A stretch of DNA of 64,000 bases from Gordionus sp. m RMFG-2023 (GCF_954871325.1 NC_088775.1:30295561-30359560); one strand, 5' to 3'; shown: positions 44,509 through 57,959, counted from the stretch's first letter. The notes: generated by a model not told the origin, from the sequence alone. Numbers and translations are program-made.

Positions 44509-47500
44509 GAATTGCTATAAACTACGAATTGCCAGGTAAATTGCGAATTGCCATGTCTAAACTACGAATTGCGTAAATTAATGTTAAATTTAGATAAAAT
44601 TATGGAAGATTGGATGACTAAACTACGAATTGCCGTATATAATGTTAAATTAAATAGAATAAACTACGAATTGCCGTATTTTATGTTAAATTAAAATGAC
44701 TAAACTGCGAATTGCCGTATTTAATGTTAAAATAAAATGACTAAACTACGAATTGCCGTATCTAATCTTAAAATAAAGTGACTAAACTACGAATTGCCGT
44801 ATCTAATCTTAAAATAAAGAGACTAAACTACGAAATGCCGTATTTAATATTAAAATAAAGTGTCTAAACTACGAATTGCCGTATTTTATGTTAAATTAAA
44901 ATGACTAAACTGCGAATTGCCGTTATATAATGTTAAATTAAAATGACTAAACTACGAATTGCCGTAATTAATGTTAAATTAAATTTTCTAAACAGTATAT
45001 TATGTTAAATTAAAATGACTAAACTACGAATTGCGGTCTATAATGTTAAATTAAATTAAGTAAACTACGAATTGCCATATATAATGTTTAAATATAATGA
45101 ATAAACTACGAATTGCGGTATTTAATGTTAAATTAAAATGAATAAATTACGAATTGCCGTATTTTATGTTAAATTAAAATGACTAAACTGCGAATTGCGG
45201 TATTTAATGTTAAAATAAAATGACTAAACTGCGAATTGCCGCATTTAATGTTAAAATAAACTGCCTAAACTGCGAATTGCCGCATTTAATGATAAATTAA
45301 AATTAGTAAACTACGAATTGCCGTTATATAATGTTAAATTAAAATGACTAAACAACGAATTGCCGTAATTAATGAGTATATTATATTAAATTAAATAGAC
45401 TAAACTACGAATTGCCATATTTAATGTTAAATTATAATGACTAAACTACGAATTGCGGTTTATAATTTTAAATTAAATTAAGTAAACTACGAATTGCCGT
45501 ATTTAATGTTAAATTAAATTGTCTAAACAGTATATGATGTTAAAATAAAATGACTAAACTGCGAATTGCCGTTATATAATGTTTAATTATATACACTAAA
45601 CTACTAATTGCGATTGTTAATGTTAAATTATAATGACTAAACTACGAATTGCCGTATATAATGTTAAATTAAATTTTCTAAACAGTATATGATGTTAAAT
45701 TAAAATGACTAAACTGCGAATTGCCGTATATAATGTTAAATTAAAATGACTAAACTACGAATTGCCGTAATTAATGTTAAAATAAGGTGACTAAACTACG
45801 AATTGCCGTATCTAATCTTAAAATAAAGAGACTAAACTACGAATTGCCGTATTTAATATTAAAATAAAGTGACTAAACTACGAATTGCCGTATTTTATGT
45901 TAAATTAAAATGACTAAACTGCGAATTGCCATTATATAATGTTAAATTAAAATGACTAAACTACGAATTGCCGTAATTAATGTTAAATTAAATTTTCTAA
46001 ACAGTATATTATGTTAAATTAAAATGACTCGAATTGCGGTTTATAATGTTAAATTAAATTAAGTAAACTACGAATTGCCATATTTAATGTTAAATTAAAA
46101 TGACTAATCTACGAATTGCCGTAATTAATGTTAAATTTTCTAAACAGTATTTAATGTTTAATTATAATGACTAAACTGCGAATTGCCGTTATATAATGTT
46201 AAATTAAAATGACTAAACTACTAATTGCCGTAATTAATGTTAAATTATATTTTCTAAACAGTATATGATGTTAAATTATAATGACTAAACTGCCAATTGC
46301 CGTATTTAATGTTTAATTATAATGACTAAACTACGAATTGCGGTTGTTGATGTTAAATTATAATGAGTAAACTACGAATTGCCATATTTAATGTTAAATT
46401 AAAATGACTAAACTAAGCATTGCCGTAATTAATGTTAAATTAAATTTTCTAAACAGTATATTATGTTAAATTAAAATGACTAATCTACGAATTGCGGTTT
46501 ATAATGTTAAATTAAATTAAGTAAACTACGAATTGCCGTATTTAATGTTAAATTAAAATGTCTAAACAGTATATGATGTTAAAATAAAATGACTAAACTG
46601 CGAATTGCCGTTATATAATGTTAAATTATAATGACTAAACTACCAATTGCGGTTGTTAATGTTAAATTATAATGACTAAACTACCAATTGCTGTAATTAA
46701 TGTTAAATTAAAATGACTAAACTACGAATTGCCGTATTTAATGTTAAAATAAAATAAATAAACTGCGAATTGCTGTATTTAATGTTAAAATAAAATGACT
46801 AAACTGCGAATTGCCGTATTTAATGATAAATTAAAATGAGTAAACTACGAATTGCCATATATAATGTTTAAATATAATAAATAAACTACGAATTGCGGTA
46901 TTTAATGTTAAATTAAAATGAATAAATTACGAATTGCCGTATTTTATTAAATTAAAATGACTAAACTGCGAATTGCCGTATTTAATGTTAAAATAAAATG
47001 ACTAAACTGCGAATTGCCGCATTTAATGTTAAAATAAAATGCCTAAACTGCGAATTGCCGCATTTAATGATAAATTAAAATTAGTAAACTACGAATTGCC
47101 GTTATATAATGTTAAATTAAAATGACTAAACAACGAATTGCCGTAATGAGTATATTATGTTAAATTAAATTGACTAAACTACGAATTGCCATATTTAATG
47201 TTAAATTATAATGACTAAACTACGAATTGCGGTTTATAATCTTAAATTAAATTAAGTAAACTACGAATTACCGTATTTAATGTTAAATTAAATTGTCTAA
47301 ACAGTATATGATGTTAAAATAAAATGACTAAACTGCGAATTGCCGTTATATAATGTTTAATTATATACACTAAACTACTAATTGCGATTGTTAATGTTAA
47401 ATTATAATGACTAAACTACGAATTGCCGTATATAATGTTAAATTAAATTTTCTAAACAGTATATGATGTTAAATTAAAATGACTAAACTGCGAATTGCCG

Positions 47501-49615
47501 TATATAATGTTAAATTAAAATGACTAAACTGCGAATTGCCGTATATAATGTTAAATTAAAATGACTAAACTACGAATTGCCGTATTTAATGTTAAAATAA
47601 AGTGACTAAACTACTAATTGCCGTATCTAATCTTAAAATAAAGAGACTAAACTACGAATTGCCGTATTTAATATTAAAATAAAGTGACTAAACTACGAAT
47701 TGCCGTATTTTATGCTAAATTAAAATGACTAAACTGCGAATTGCCATTATATAATGTTAAATTAAAATGACTAAACTACGAATTGCCGTAATTAATGTTA
47801 AATTAAATTTTCTAAACAGTATATTATGTTAAATTAAAATGACTAAACTACGAATTGCGGTTTATAATGTTAAATTAAATTAAGTAAAATACGAATTGCC
47901 GTATTTAATGTTAAATTAAAATGACTAAACTACGAATTGCCGTAATTAATGTTAAATTAAATTTTCTAAACAGTATATGATGTTAAATTAAAATGACTAA
48001 ACTGCGAATTGCCGTATTATATGTTAAATAAAAATGACTAAACTACGAATTGCGGTTGTTAATGTTAAATTATAATTAGTAAACTACGAATTGCCATATT
48101 TAATGTTAAATTAAAATGACTAAACTACGAATTGCCGTAATTAATGTTAAATTTTCTAAACAGTATTTAATGTTTAATTATAATGACTAAACTGCGAATT
48201 GCCGTTATATAATGTTAAATTAAGATGACTAAACTACTAATTGCCTTAATTAATGTTAAATTATATTTTCTAAACAGTATATGATGTTAAATTAAAATGA
48301 CTAAACTGCCAATTGCCGTATTTAATGTTTAATTATAATGACTAAACTACGAATTGCGGTTGTTGATGTTAAATTATAATGAGTAAACTACGAATTGCCA
48401 TATTTAATGTTAAATTAAAATGACTAAACTACGCATTGCCGTAATTAATGTTAAATTAAATTTTCTAAACAGTATATTATGTTAAATTAAAATGACTAAT
48501 CTACGAATTGCGGTTTATAATGTTAAATTAAATTAAGTAAACTACGAATTGCCGTATTTAATGTTAAATTAAAATGTCTAAACAGTATATGATGTTAAAA
48601 TAAAATGACTAAACTGCGAATTGCCGTTATATAATGTTTAATTATATACACTAAACTACTAATTGCGATTGTTAATGTTAAATTATAATGACTAAACTAC
48701 GAATTGCCGTATATAATGTTAAATTAAATTTTCTAAACAGTATATGATGTTAAATTAAAATGATTAAACTGCGAATTGCCGTATATAATGTTAAATTAAA
48801 ATGACTAAACTACGAATTGCCGTAATTAATGTTAAATTATATTTTCTAAACAGTATATGATGTTAAATTAAAATGACTAAACTGCCAATTGCCGTATTTA
48901 ATGTTTAATTATAATGACTAAACTACGAATTGCGGTTGTTGATGTTAAATTATAATGAGTAAACTACGAATTGCCATATTTAATGTTAAATTAAAATGAC
49001 TAAACTACGCATTGCCGTAATTAATGTTAAATTAAATTTTCTAAACAGTATATTATGTTAAATTAAAATGACTAAACTACGAATTGCGGTTTATAATGTT
49101 AAATTAAATTAAGTAAATTACGAATTGCCGTATTTAATGTTAAATTAAAATGTCTAAACAGTATATGATGTTAAAATAAAATGACTAAACCGTGAATTGC
49201 CGTTATATAATGTTAAATTATAATGACTAAACTACTAATTGCGATTTTTAATGTTAAATTATAATGACTAAACTACGAATTGTGGTTGTTAATTATAATG
49301 ACTAAACTACTAATAGCCGTATATAATGTTAAATTAAATTTTCTAAACAGTATATGATGTTAAATTAATATGACTAAACTGCGAATTGCCGTATTTAATG
49401 TTAAAATAAAATGACTAAACTGCGAATTGCCGTATTTAATGATATATTAAAATTAGTAAACGACGAAGTGCCTTATATAATGGTTTATTATAATGAATAA
49501 ACTACGAATTGCGGTATTTAATGTTAAATTAAAATAACTAAACTACGAATTGCCTTATATAAGGTAAAATTAAAATAACTAAACTAAGAATTGCCGTAAT
49601 TAACGTTATATTATG
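44509..49615. repeat. 5.1-kb satellite of about 41-bp monomers with higher-order structure
   Basis: More than a hundred tandem monomers with the core aaactacgaattgccgta, then taatgttaaattaaaatgact. Common variants are gcgaattgcc, ttgcggt, and a shortened unit containing ctaaacagtatatgatg. Blocks of variants recur in the same order: the distinctive unit gtttaattatatacactaaa lies at 45581, 47355 and 48636. The array therefore has higher-order repeats of about 1.77 and 1.28 kb. No open frame, and no spacer-like variable sequence. It decays at the right end from about 49440. Confidence 0.95.
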
Positions 49616-49619
49616 ATAA

Positions 49620-51470
49620 CTTAACTGTGATATAAACAAAATGATGATAATAAATAAACTTCGGCAATCAAATTAGATTTTATCAACTATTTTACCATAC
49701 ATTTACACTATATTTCCTTGAAAACAAAATTTAAACATTAACACCTATTATAATATATCATTTTATTCTTATTATATTTATAAAATTGACTACAATTTTG
49801 ATCATTTATAGACATAATCCTCTCTATATATCAAAAAAAAAAGACTATTTAGATATTAATTAGGTTATTTATTTTACAATTTCAACATATAAGAATAAAA
49901 AAAATGTAAATATATATTTAGAAAATAACATAATTATTGACCCATTATTTTTTAAATATATATATTTATTATAAATAATTAATTTAGTTCATAAATTTAC
50001 AAAATATACATTCATTAATTTTCAAAAAATTACATAACTAAAATAGTAAAATATTTAATAAGTTGTTTTGATCATCATGCTGGGAACCTTTTTAACTCCA
50101 TACGAAATTTTCATACGAGGCTTTTATGAATGCATTTTATAAAATATATATTTTGTGTCATAATTTTAAAATGAAAATAAGTTATACCATAAATCCTTTT
50201 GTCTTATTCGAAGCTCGGGTAGGTAGATCCGAATTACGCTTAGATTCATATATCAATTCCCTCTAATATTCTTTGTCGATCATTCTAATAACATATTAAA
50301 ATGTCATATTTTTAAAATAAAATTAGTGAGTGGTATGCCATGGCTAAAAGAATCTCAATATTTCTAAATTTATTAATTCCCCTCTTATTTATCTTGTACA
50401 CTATGTGTATTTTAATATAAATTAATACCTATAAACCTGAAAAATTATCTCAAATTATTAAAATATTTTACAAATATATTTTGCATTTAACATTAATTCA
50501 ATTATATAGAGATAACAGAAATGTTAAAATAAATTTAATTCGGTGAGCGGGTCAAGTCATATTATTCAAAATTAGAACATATATAAATTGGTAGGACAAT
50601 TTTTTAATGAGCAAATTTTTAAAACAAAAGACGTGGTAGCCGATTTTATTTAGAAATTATCTCAATGAAGACCTCTAATCTTCGATCATAATAAATCTCA
50701 CTATATTCATATTATATATTATATAATATATTTATAAAGAAAAATAAATATAATACAAAAAATTAATTTACCATCATCGTTAGTACCATATTAATTTATC
50801 AGTGCTACATAACTATCTACGGTGGCCTTTTTCCCCTCATAATTTTTTTCACATTCAAATCACTTATTTTATGTCCCTATGACTTTTATCGGTATGGACA
50901 TATATATCGTGCCTTCATCACATTTCTCATCATGGAAAATATAAATATTATCATCTGTAATCTTATATATAATTATATTAATATCTTGATACCTAACAAA
51001 TTATCTCAAATTATTATAAATTAAACTTTGAATCTAATATTAAATCAATCAAATAATTATAGAGGTATATTACGGGCAGGTTACAATATATTTAAATATT
51101 TAGTAGGCGTCATATATATTTAAAAAATTCCCCATTAAGCCCTATAAACCTTGCTATATTGTTTTTGTTTATTCAATAAAATTATAAATAAATAAGAATA
51201 TAATTTACCAAGATTTAATTGCCATAATGCGAGGGTCAATCGACAGATATCGAAACTATGTAAATCTTTGTCTCCTCATAGTTTTTATCCCCAATAAAAG
51301 CATTAATTTGGTGTCCCATATTCGATCTCGTCATAGAATACATTTTAGTGCTTTAATGACCTTTCTCGCCATAAATTATTTATTTTATCTCCTCATGATC
51401 TATCACGCCATCAAAAGCACATATGTTTTTCGTGATCCTTCACGCCATATTATTTAATAAACTTTATAAT
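49620..51470. other. A+T-rich 3' flank of the PHD-OTU-MULE gene; possible diverged repeats
   Basis: Some phrases recur (aaattatctcaaattatta at 50441 and 51000; taatttacca near 50765 and 51206; cccctcataattttt versus cctcatagtttttatcccc). This suggests an old, diverged tandem array with inconsistent spacing. The open frame at 51227-51457 is not recognised. No transposon terminus was found that would bound the gene on this side. Confidence 0.4.
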
Positions 51471-51475
51471 TTTTT

Positions 51476-54400
51476 TTAAAATTTTCTAGATCTTCTAAAT
51501 TGAGATAGTTTTTTCGAACCTTTAGGTCTCATCAGCGTTATTTTACCATATGACGATGTAATATATTTAGAGATTGTTGTTGATTTATGATTATTTGAAC
51601 CTACTTCAGCTGTAGATTCCTTTACAAATTTTAAAAGGGATACCCTATCATGTTTACTTAAATCACAATCGATATAATAATCTCCTAGTCCAATTACTGC
51701 TCGTTCTAATTCTTTTTCATAGTAAAAGACTTGGTCGGATATAATGGTTATTAATGTATGCAAAGGAACAACCTTTTTTATCATCATCTTTAGGACACTA
51801 TTCATTGATTCACTGTTGTTATTAGTATAAACTTGTGATATAAACTTGTTCTTTAAAGGTATATACACGTATTCATAAAGTTTTTTTTCGAAACTTTTAA
51901 ACATATTCTTAAGAAATTTATCATATTTATTAACTATGCAAATATTTCGAAATTTTAACATTTTTTTTCTAAACATAATGTCATCAGTGGAATATATTAT
52001 TCCATTTTCACCAAAAATCATATTACTTATATATTCTCTTAATCTCATAGGGACCCCTTGACTATTTTTCAAAGAGATTGACAAATTTCTCCTCATGTGA
52101 AGTGTGCATAATAAATGTTTGGAAGTATTAAAATTTTTACGTAAAGCCGAAACCATGGCAAATTCTTCGTCGGATCCGAAAATAATATTCTCCACATTAA
52201 TTTGGTGCTTTTTAAAAACACCCTGTAGCTCAGAAAAAAATATATTATATGTCCGGTAATCTGAATTACCGTGCAAAAATATTGGACCGAAAAATAATGG
52301 ATGTACTTTATCTTTCAACCCCGTTTTACAAAGAGCTATATGCTTGAACACAGTAGGCGTCACAAAGAGTTCGCTTAAATTGTAGGTTTTATCAACGCTA
52401 AGAATACTTCGTTGCTTTCCCGTACAACAAAATTTTATATTTTCAAGCATTAAACGAGTATAAAGTACTATAGCTATAACTTTATCAGGTCTTATACATA
52501 TATTTTTGATTATCGGATAATCATTTATATTATTTAAAATTAACAGAACTTGATCTGCGAAATTGCTACTATAATCGGTATCATTTTTGTGCAATTCGTT
52601 ATATTTTAAGTTTCTTATTTGTTTTGTATTTCTTGGTATATTATATATATCTTTTGAAACTATAAATTCCTTGTAAATTTTTCTTGTAGGTTTATCTATA
52701 ACAACCTTTTTAATTTTCTTTATAACGCTAGGAGGCGTACGAATATATATAATATTCTCATATTTCCTATTCCCATGCCTCAGTTTACCAGGATATATTC
52801 CTATGTATTCTACTAAAAAAGTAGGTTCTATTTTCAAAGAACTTTCATCTTGCAATATCTTCAAATATGATATTTTTTTTCTATATTTTAGATCCTTTTT
52901 TAATGTACAACTATATTGACATAAGCAAACTACATTATTTAAATTAGGTTGAGGGTTTATAGTACATCTATGATTAGAATTATGTATTTTTCTTAATATG
53001 TAAAATACTTTATCTATCATTATATATGGACCTTTTCTTTCGCCATTTTCTAAATCAAAATAACGGTTACTACCACCCGTTTTTTTACCTGTCCATGCTC
53101 CACAATCATCGGGGAAACAACTTTTTAAACCATCCTTATTCATTTTTAAATTAATACTATTGTTTACAATAAAAAAAGTATTATTTTTAGTCCCTTGTGG
53201 AATTGATTCTAGAATATTTTCTGGTTTCAATAACATATTCAATAATTCATTGTATGTAAATCCTTTACAATGATTCTTAGTGTATATTACACTATCAATA
53301 CAGTTATCATCTAGGGAATCATGCTTTATTAGCTTATTAACCTTCATATCTTCAAAAGACTTATTTAATAATTCTTCTTTTTTATGTAAACCTTTAGAAA
53401 GGATATCTGAATATTTCACAAGATCTTCATTTAAAATATCGGATATATTAGCGGTAAAAGCCACTAAATTTTTATCTTTTATAGGCGTGGAATGTATTAT
53501 TCTTTTATTATTCCACAATCTTGGTGACGGCAATTCATAATCATAGTCATCGTATATCCTTTCCGATTTAATATCCTTTATATCTGTCAAATCGACTTTA
53601 TATGGATATATTGGAACAATATCTATATACTTCACAGATTGTTCAAGTGAAATATATGATATATAATATATATCTAATATATCTGTTTTTATTATTTTCA
53701 ATAAATCCTCATCTGAAATATCTGAGTAATCTTTTAATATTTCTTCATTAAATTCATTTGCTTGTGATGTTTTCAAATTATTGGTAATATTATATGGTAT
53801 CGATTTAACCACGGTTTTATTATCATTTTTTTTAAATGGATATATACCTAAGAAATCAAATTCTTCGCTCGAAATATATGAACCATCATCAGAGAGTGTT
53901 GGTGGAGACTTTTGAAAATCATAATAAGTATGGTCATATATATATTTATCACATTCGATATCCAAAATATCTTTATCATCATTCTTTACCCTATATGTCT
54001 TACATACAGGTTGCAGATATATTATATGATTACATAGCATTATCCCTATTGAGGTTTTTGTCCATAAAATATTAATGCCCACTGGTTGCCATATAGGTAC
54101 AGATCTTCCATAAACCTCACGATTATATGGATTATTATCTTTGGTTTCATGAGCAACAATCATTTCATTTAAGTGATAGGACCCAATTCCTATCTGTAAA
54201 GCTGCGCTTGCAGCATATAAATGAGCCATCTCGGCCCACCCTTCAATCGGCGTCAAAACGTCCTTTAATAATTGATCATAAATAGTGTCCCAAATATTTA
54301 GGTCATTGTATTTTTTGCTTAATATATATAGGGCAGAATTTATATCGTATGTTGACTTATAAAGTATCATTTCTATGGCAGTTACGCATCTTATATATAA

Positions 54401-54830
54401 ATGATGAATTTCATCACCATAAATTGCCAATGAAAGCGCTCTATAGCAGCAGTTTCCATCTCCTATGCAAGACCTAGGTGAATACCTTTTAAGTAGTTCC
54501 GGGCGAAGAGCTTCAAGCAATTTTTTAGAAATTTTATCTAATTTCCCTACATATTGATTATCATTTTCACGAGAGGGATGCTTGTAGTACATGCTAATTA
54601 AGGCTAATTCATTGTTAGACGTTGATACATCAGGGGATATTTTTAATCTCATAAATGAGTCTTCTATTTTATAACAATATCTGCAAAAATATGGTGCTTG
54701 TAATAAAGCCCAAGTTCTATAAGATTTATCAGGTACACTGAGGCAACACTTATGAACCCATGTATCACAGGTCTTGCAAATACATGCGTCAGAATTGATA
54801 ACTTTTTTACATTCTTTGCAGAGTAATTTC
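51476..54830 (-). CDS. PHD finger-OTU-MULE transposase (vertnin-like transposon protein)
   Basis: From the ATG at 54652 the frame is open for 1,058 residues, and the same frame continues upstream without a stop to an AG splice-acceptor-like site at 54831-54832. That extra 60 residues forms a PHD finger: C-x2-C-x10-C-x2-C-x4-H-x2-C-x19-C-x2-C (54670-54820). The ATG is therefore probably internal and the true start lies in an upstream exon. Residues (from the ATG) about 55-212 are an OTU cysteine-protease-like domain: GDGNCCYRALS (D65, C68) and H209 as the third residue. Residues 220-500 are acidic and low in complexity. Residues about 515-600 are a conserved pre-transposase region (DCGAWTGKK ... 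INPQPNLNNV ... LKYRKK). Residues 745-955 are the MULE DDE domain: SVDKTYNL (D754), FGSDEEFAM (D828), C849-x2-H852 and NNNSESMNS (E948). All catalytic residues are present. Vertebrate vertnin appears to share the OTU-like layout. No inverted repeats were found around it, so an intact transposon gene and a captured host gene are both possible. Confidence 0.88.
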
Positions 54831-54840
54831 CTATTTAAAT

Positions 54841-55545
54841 ATAAAAATTGTTTATATTAATTGTATTTATATTTAAATCAGAGATGTAGGCCCAAGCCTA
54901 AGTCCGGTCCGGGTACACGAGTCGGGCCTTATTTTATTTTTTGTAATATAAAAGGACAGCGCCTTAAATTTTTTTTAAATATTCAGGCCGGGGTTATATT
55001 TATCCAAAATTAATATGTTATTTTCAATAATTCAATATTTATAAAGGTTTCATTTATATTGATCATTTATTATAAGGTTAAATATTCCTGTTATTATACA
55101 ATCAGATGAACCAATTTCTAATGTGAATCATACGTTTATTGTATATAAACATAAGCAAAGAATTATACATTCATCTAATTGTGCTACGTAAAACGATATT
55201 ATAATGAATAAAGAACAATAAAGGTATTTTTTATTTTCCCCTTTAAATTTCCTAATTTATATGGTTCCACGTCAGTTTGGCCCATAGTCATAATCACTTT
55301 AGCGCGGCGACAATTCGGCGCTTATATATTACAGTTGCAATTTATTATAAATTTATTGGTATAAAAAAAGGATCATTAAATAGAAGTCATTTTAAATGTT
55401 GGTCCTATTAATTATTTCTTCATTTTTTTACAAATATCTTTTATTTACTAAATATGTGATATCAATTAAAAATTTAATAATATTTTAAAAAAATTAATAA
55501 CCAATATTTATAACCACTTCCTTGCTGGACCAATTTACCACATTA
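54841..55545. other. A+T-rich upstream region; presumed intron and upstream exon(s) of the MULE gene
   Basis: No further exon was recognised. A GC-richer patch (about 54890-54935, with ggcccaagcc and gtcggtcc-like words) stands out but matches no feature I know. Confidence 0.35.
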
Positions 55546-55830
55546 TAAGGTATTTTGATTATTAGCCAATATTATGTAAGCCTGAATATTTTGCGCAGTA
55601 GGAAAATTTTGGACTTTCATCTCGAATCTTACATATTATTATGGCCAAAATCTTAATCGACCGTTTTTAAAAGTAGACCCAAATCGGCCGTTTAAGAACA
55701 CTAATGTTGATCCAATAAAATTAAAATTAAGACTGACTCATTTTAGATTTATTAAAAATCTAAAAAATATTTCTATTAATCATTTAAAAAAATATAAAGT
55801 ATGCTTAGGCTAATTTTTCGATTTGCCTAA

Positions 55831-56046
55831 CTTTGATCGTAAAGTCATTTGATCGTAAATTTTGTCCATTTTTTTCTGATTGGTCTATTTAATCGCGGTA
55901 AATTAAAATCATTTATAACCCTAACCCCAACCCTAACCTTAACCCTAACCCTAACCCTAAACCTAACCTATAAATTAAAAAATCGTCCATTTTGACCAAA
56001 AATGGACAAAATGGACCATTTTACGATCAAAATAATACGATCAAAG
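55831..56046. mobile_element. 216-bp TIR element (MITE) carrying telomere-like repeats
   Basis: The left end ctttgatcgtaaagtcattt, with a second gatcgtaaa, is matched in reverse by the right end, tacgatcaaaataatacgat then caaag. Inside these are paired tggacaaaat / attttgtcca blocks. The target duplication is not clear. Between the arms lies an array of CCCTAA repeats. Confidence 0.8.
55917..55971. repeat. Interstitial telomere-like repeats (CCCTAA)n
   Basis: About nine units of ccctaa with variants (ccccaa, ccttaa, cctaaa). The minus strand reads TTAGGG, the ancestral animal telomere motif. Both sides continue into the TIR element, so this is internal and not a chromosome end. Confidence 0.9.
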
Positions 56047-56660
56047 GAAACCCTCCCAATTTTTCCTATTATAAAATAATAAAAAACGAATTTACCAACA
56101 TTTTTTTATTTTTATATAAATCAACTATAGAAAATATAAATATACTATATAAAACATGCTAAATAATTAACATTAATTGCAAATTAAAATTATATGCGAT
56201 CCCCCTTAAATAATCATTAATCGGCGATTTAAATAGTCAGATACAATTAATATAATATTTTAAGCTATATCCCGATACACCTAGCTTGATCTCGGGTGGG
56301 ATATTAGAAATATATGTTGTCTAAAATTAGACGGGAAAAGGGGGATTTAATATTAAACATAATGTTGGTTTACTATCTTATCGTTTTTATCAAAAAGGTA
56401 TAATGTTTTTTTAAACTTTTATAATATCATTTTCAATTAGTAAATTTTATAATTTCAACAGCCATAATATAAATAAATTGCGCGTTAATTCGTTTTTATA
56501 ATATAAAAAATTGGTCTTGGCACCGGGCCGATTTGGGTCTATTTTTAAAAACGGTTGATTAAAATTTTAGCCAAAATATTTTGTTTTATTTTGTTTGATA
56601 GAGGTCCAAACCTTTCTTACAACTATCCGCATCCAGGCTTATATAATAATGGCTACAAAT

Positions 56661-57370
56661 CATAATAGATTAGACTGGGGTTATATAAATCCCGGGGCTT
56701 GGCATACCACTTAATAAGGTTAAAATTGTATCCTTATATAGTTTTTATTAGTTTACATCTATAGACAATAAATCTGTTGAAATATTTTATTTAATTATTA
56801 CCAAATTTATATAAAAAATAAAATATTTATGAATTTTTCAAAAACTTTTTACATGACAGAATTTTAATTTCAATTAAAATATATAATCATTTTTATGTAA
56901 ATTAATTCTTAGCAAAGTTTAAATACTCTACTATAATTTGGGAAAGTTTTATGAGTATTTATTATATCTAGATATTACTTCAACCATGATTAGTCAATTT
57001 AGAGCTAGACCGGCTAGCTAAACCATAAACGTCTCTTATGGCAGTTAATAAAAAAAAATTCAAAAATCATAATCTCTCCTTAAGATTCAATCTTAAATAT
57101 AAAATATTAAAATATTTATTAATAGGGTCTTTTGTAAAAAACGACTTAATCTAATCGTTAAAAAAATTGAGTATACCAAATTCCACATATTTTTTAATAA
57201 AATACGAATTTCATAAATAACAAGTGACGTGTTTTAGAGGTAAATATTAAAACGCTACTTTAAATAAATATAAACAATTAAGCTGGTTCTCTGGTTTTTT
57301 GGAACTTAATAAATGGGTTAAATATAATTTTGTCAAATATAAATCACTATTTCATTGTGATAATGTTAGT
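56661..57370. other. A+T-rich, no feature seen
   Basis: No convincing reading frame, repeat or RNA structure. Confidence 0.5.
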
Positions 57371-57372
57371 TG

Positions 57373-57715
57373 TAATGCATTCGCGATATTGCATTCGCTG
57401 TAATGTATTCGCTCTAATACATTCGCGATAATGTATTCGCGGTATTACATTCGCTCTAATGCATTCGCTATAATTCATTTGCTATAATACATTCGCTATA
57501 ATGCATTCGCGATAATCCATTCGCGATAATTCATTCGCTATAATGCATTCGCGATAATTCATTCGCTGTTATGCATTCGCTATAATATTTTCGCGGTAAT
57601 GCATTCGCGCTAATATATTCGCTATGATACATTCGCGGTAATGCATTCGCTATAATATCTTTTCGCGGTAATCGACATTCGCGATAATGCATTCGCGATA
57701 ATACATTTCGCGCTA
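57373..57715. repeat. 14-bp minisatellite (cattcgcgataatg), about 25 copies
   Basis: Degenerate units of the form (g/a)cattcgc(g/t)(a/g/c)taat, mostly 14 bp. Variation concentrates at the two bases after attcgc (gata, gcta, gtaa, ggta, tata). Confidence 0.92.
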
Positions 57716-57959
57716 AAAGTTTTGCGGTATTGACGTGATACGATTATTTATACCCATATCGATATTTTGTTTTAATAAAAATATTCATGACCCCCAGACC
57801 TAGACACGCCCATTAGGAAGAGTTTGACCTCCTGTTGAGCTGATTTTTTTATTAGCTCTCAATTGATATCCTTAGACGTTTTTAGGAGAAACTGTACGTA
57901 TACGACCAATAACCTTATAACCATTATAGAGAGGTTTCGGTGATAAGATATTAAATTAT

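Larger units (their letters stand above)
55550..56660. repeat. Inverted repeat pair (arms about 130 bp) around a small TIR element
   Basis: The right part of the left arm (about 55640-55690, aatcgaccgtttttaaaagt, gacccaaatcggcc) is matched in reverse at 56523-56575 (ggccgatttgggtc, then tttttaaaaacggttgatt). Weaker matching continues outwards: gaaagtccaaa in the reversed left arm versus gaggtccaaac, and caggctta in both. Probably an old transposon about 1.1 kb long. No coding sequence. Confidence 0.6.

Noticed and set aside
44509-49615. CRISPR-like array
   Set aside because: The repeat is continuous with no unique spacers, and the setting is eukaryotic; it is a satellite.
51227-51457. 76-residue frame downstream of the MULE gene
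   Set aside because: It lies in a region of diverged repeats and shows no domain.
53280-54075. Plus-strand frames opposite the MULE gene
   Set aside because: They are shadows of the 1,058-residue minus-strand frame.
54880-54940. TIR of the MULE transposon
   Set aside because: The GC-rich patch has no inverted partner on the other side of the gene (49.6-51.5 kb).
55917-55971. A chromosome end or assembly edge at a telomere
   Set aside because: Both sides continue into the inverted repeats of one small element, so it is interstitial.
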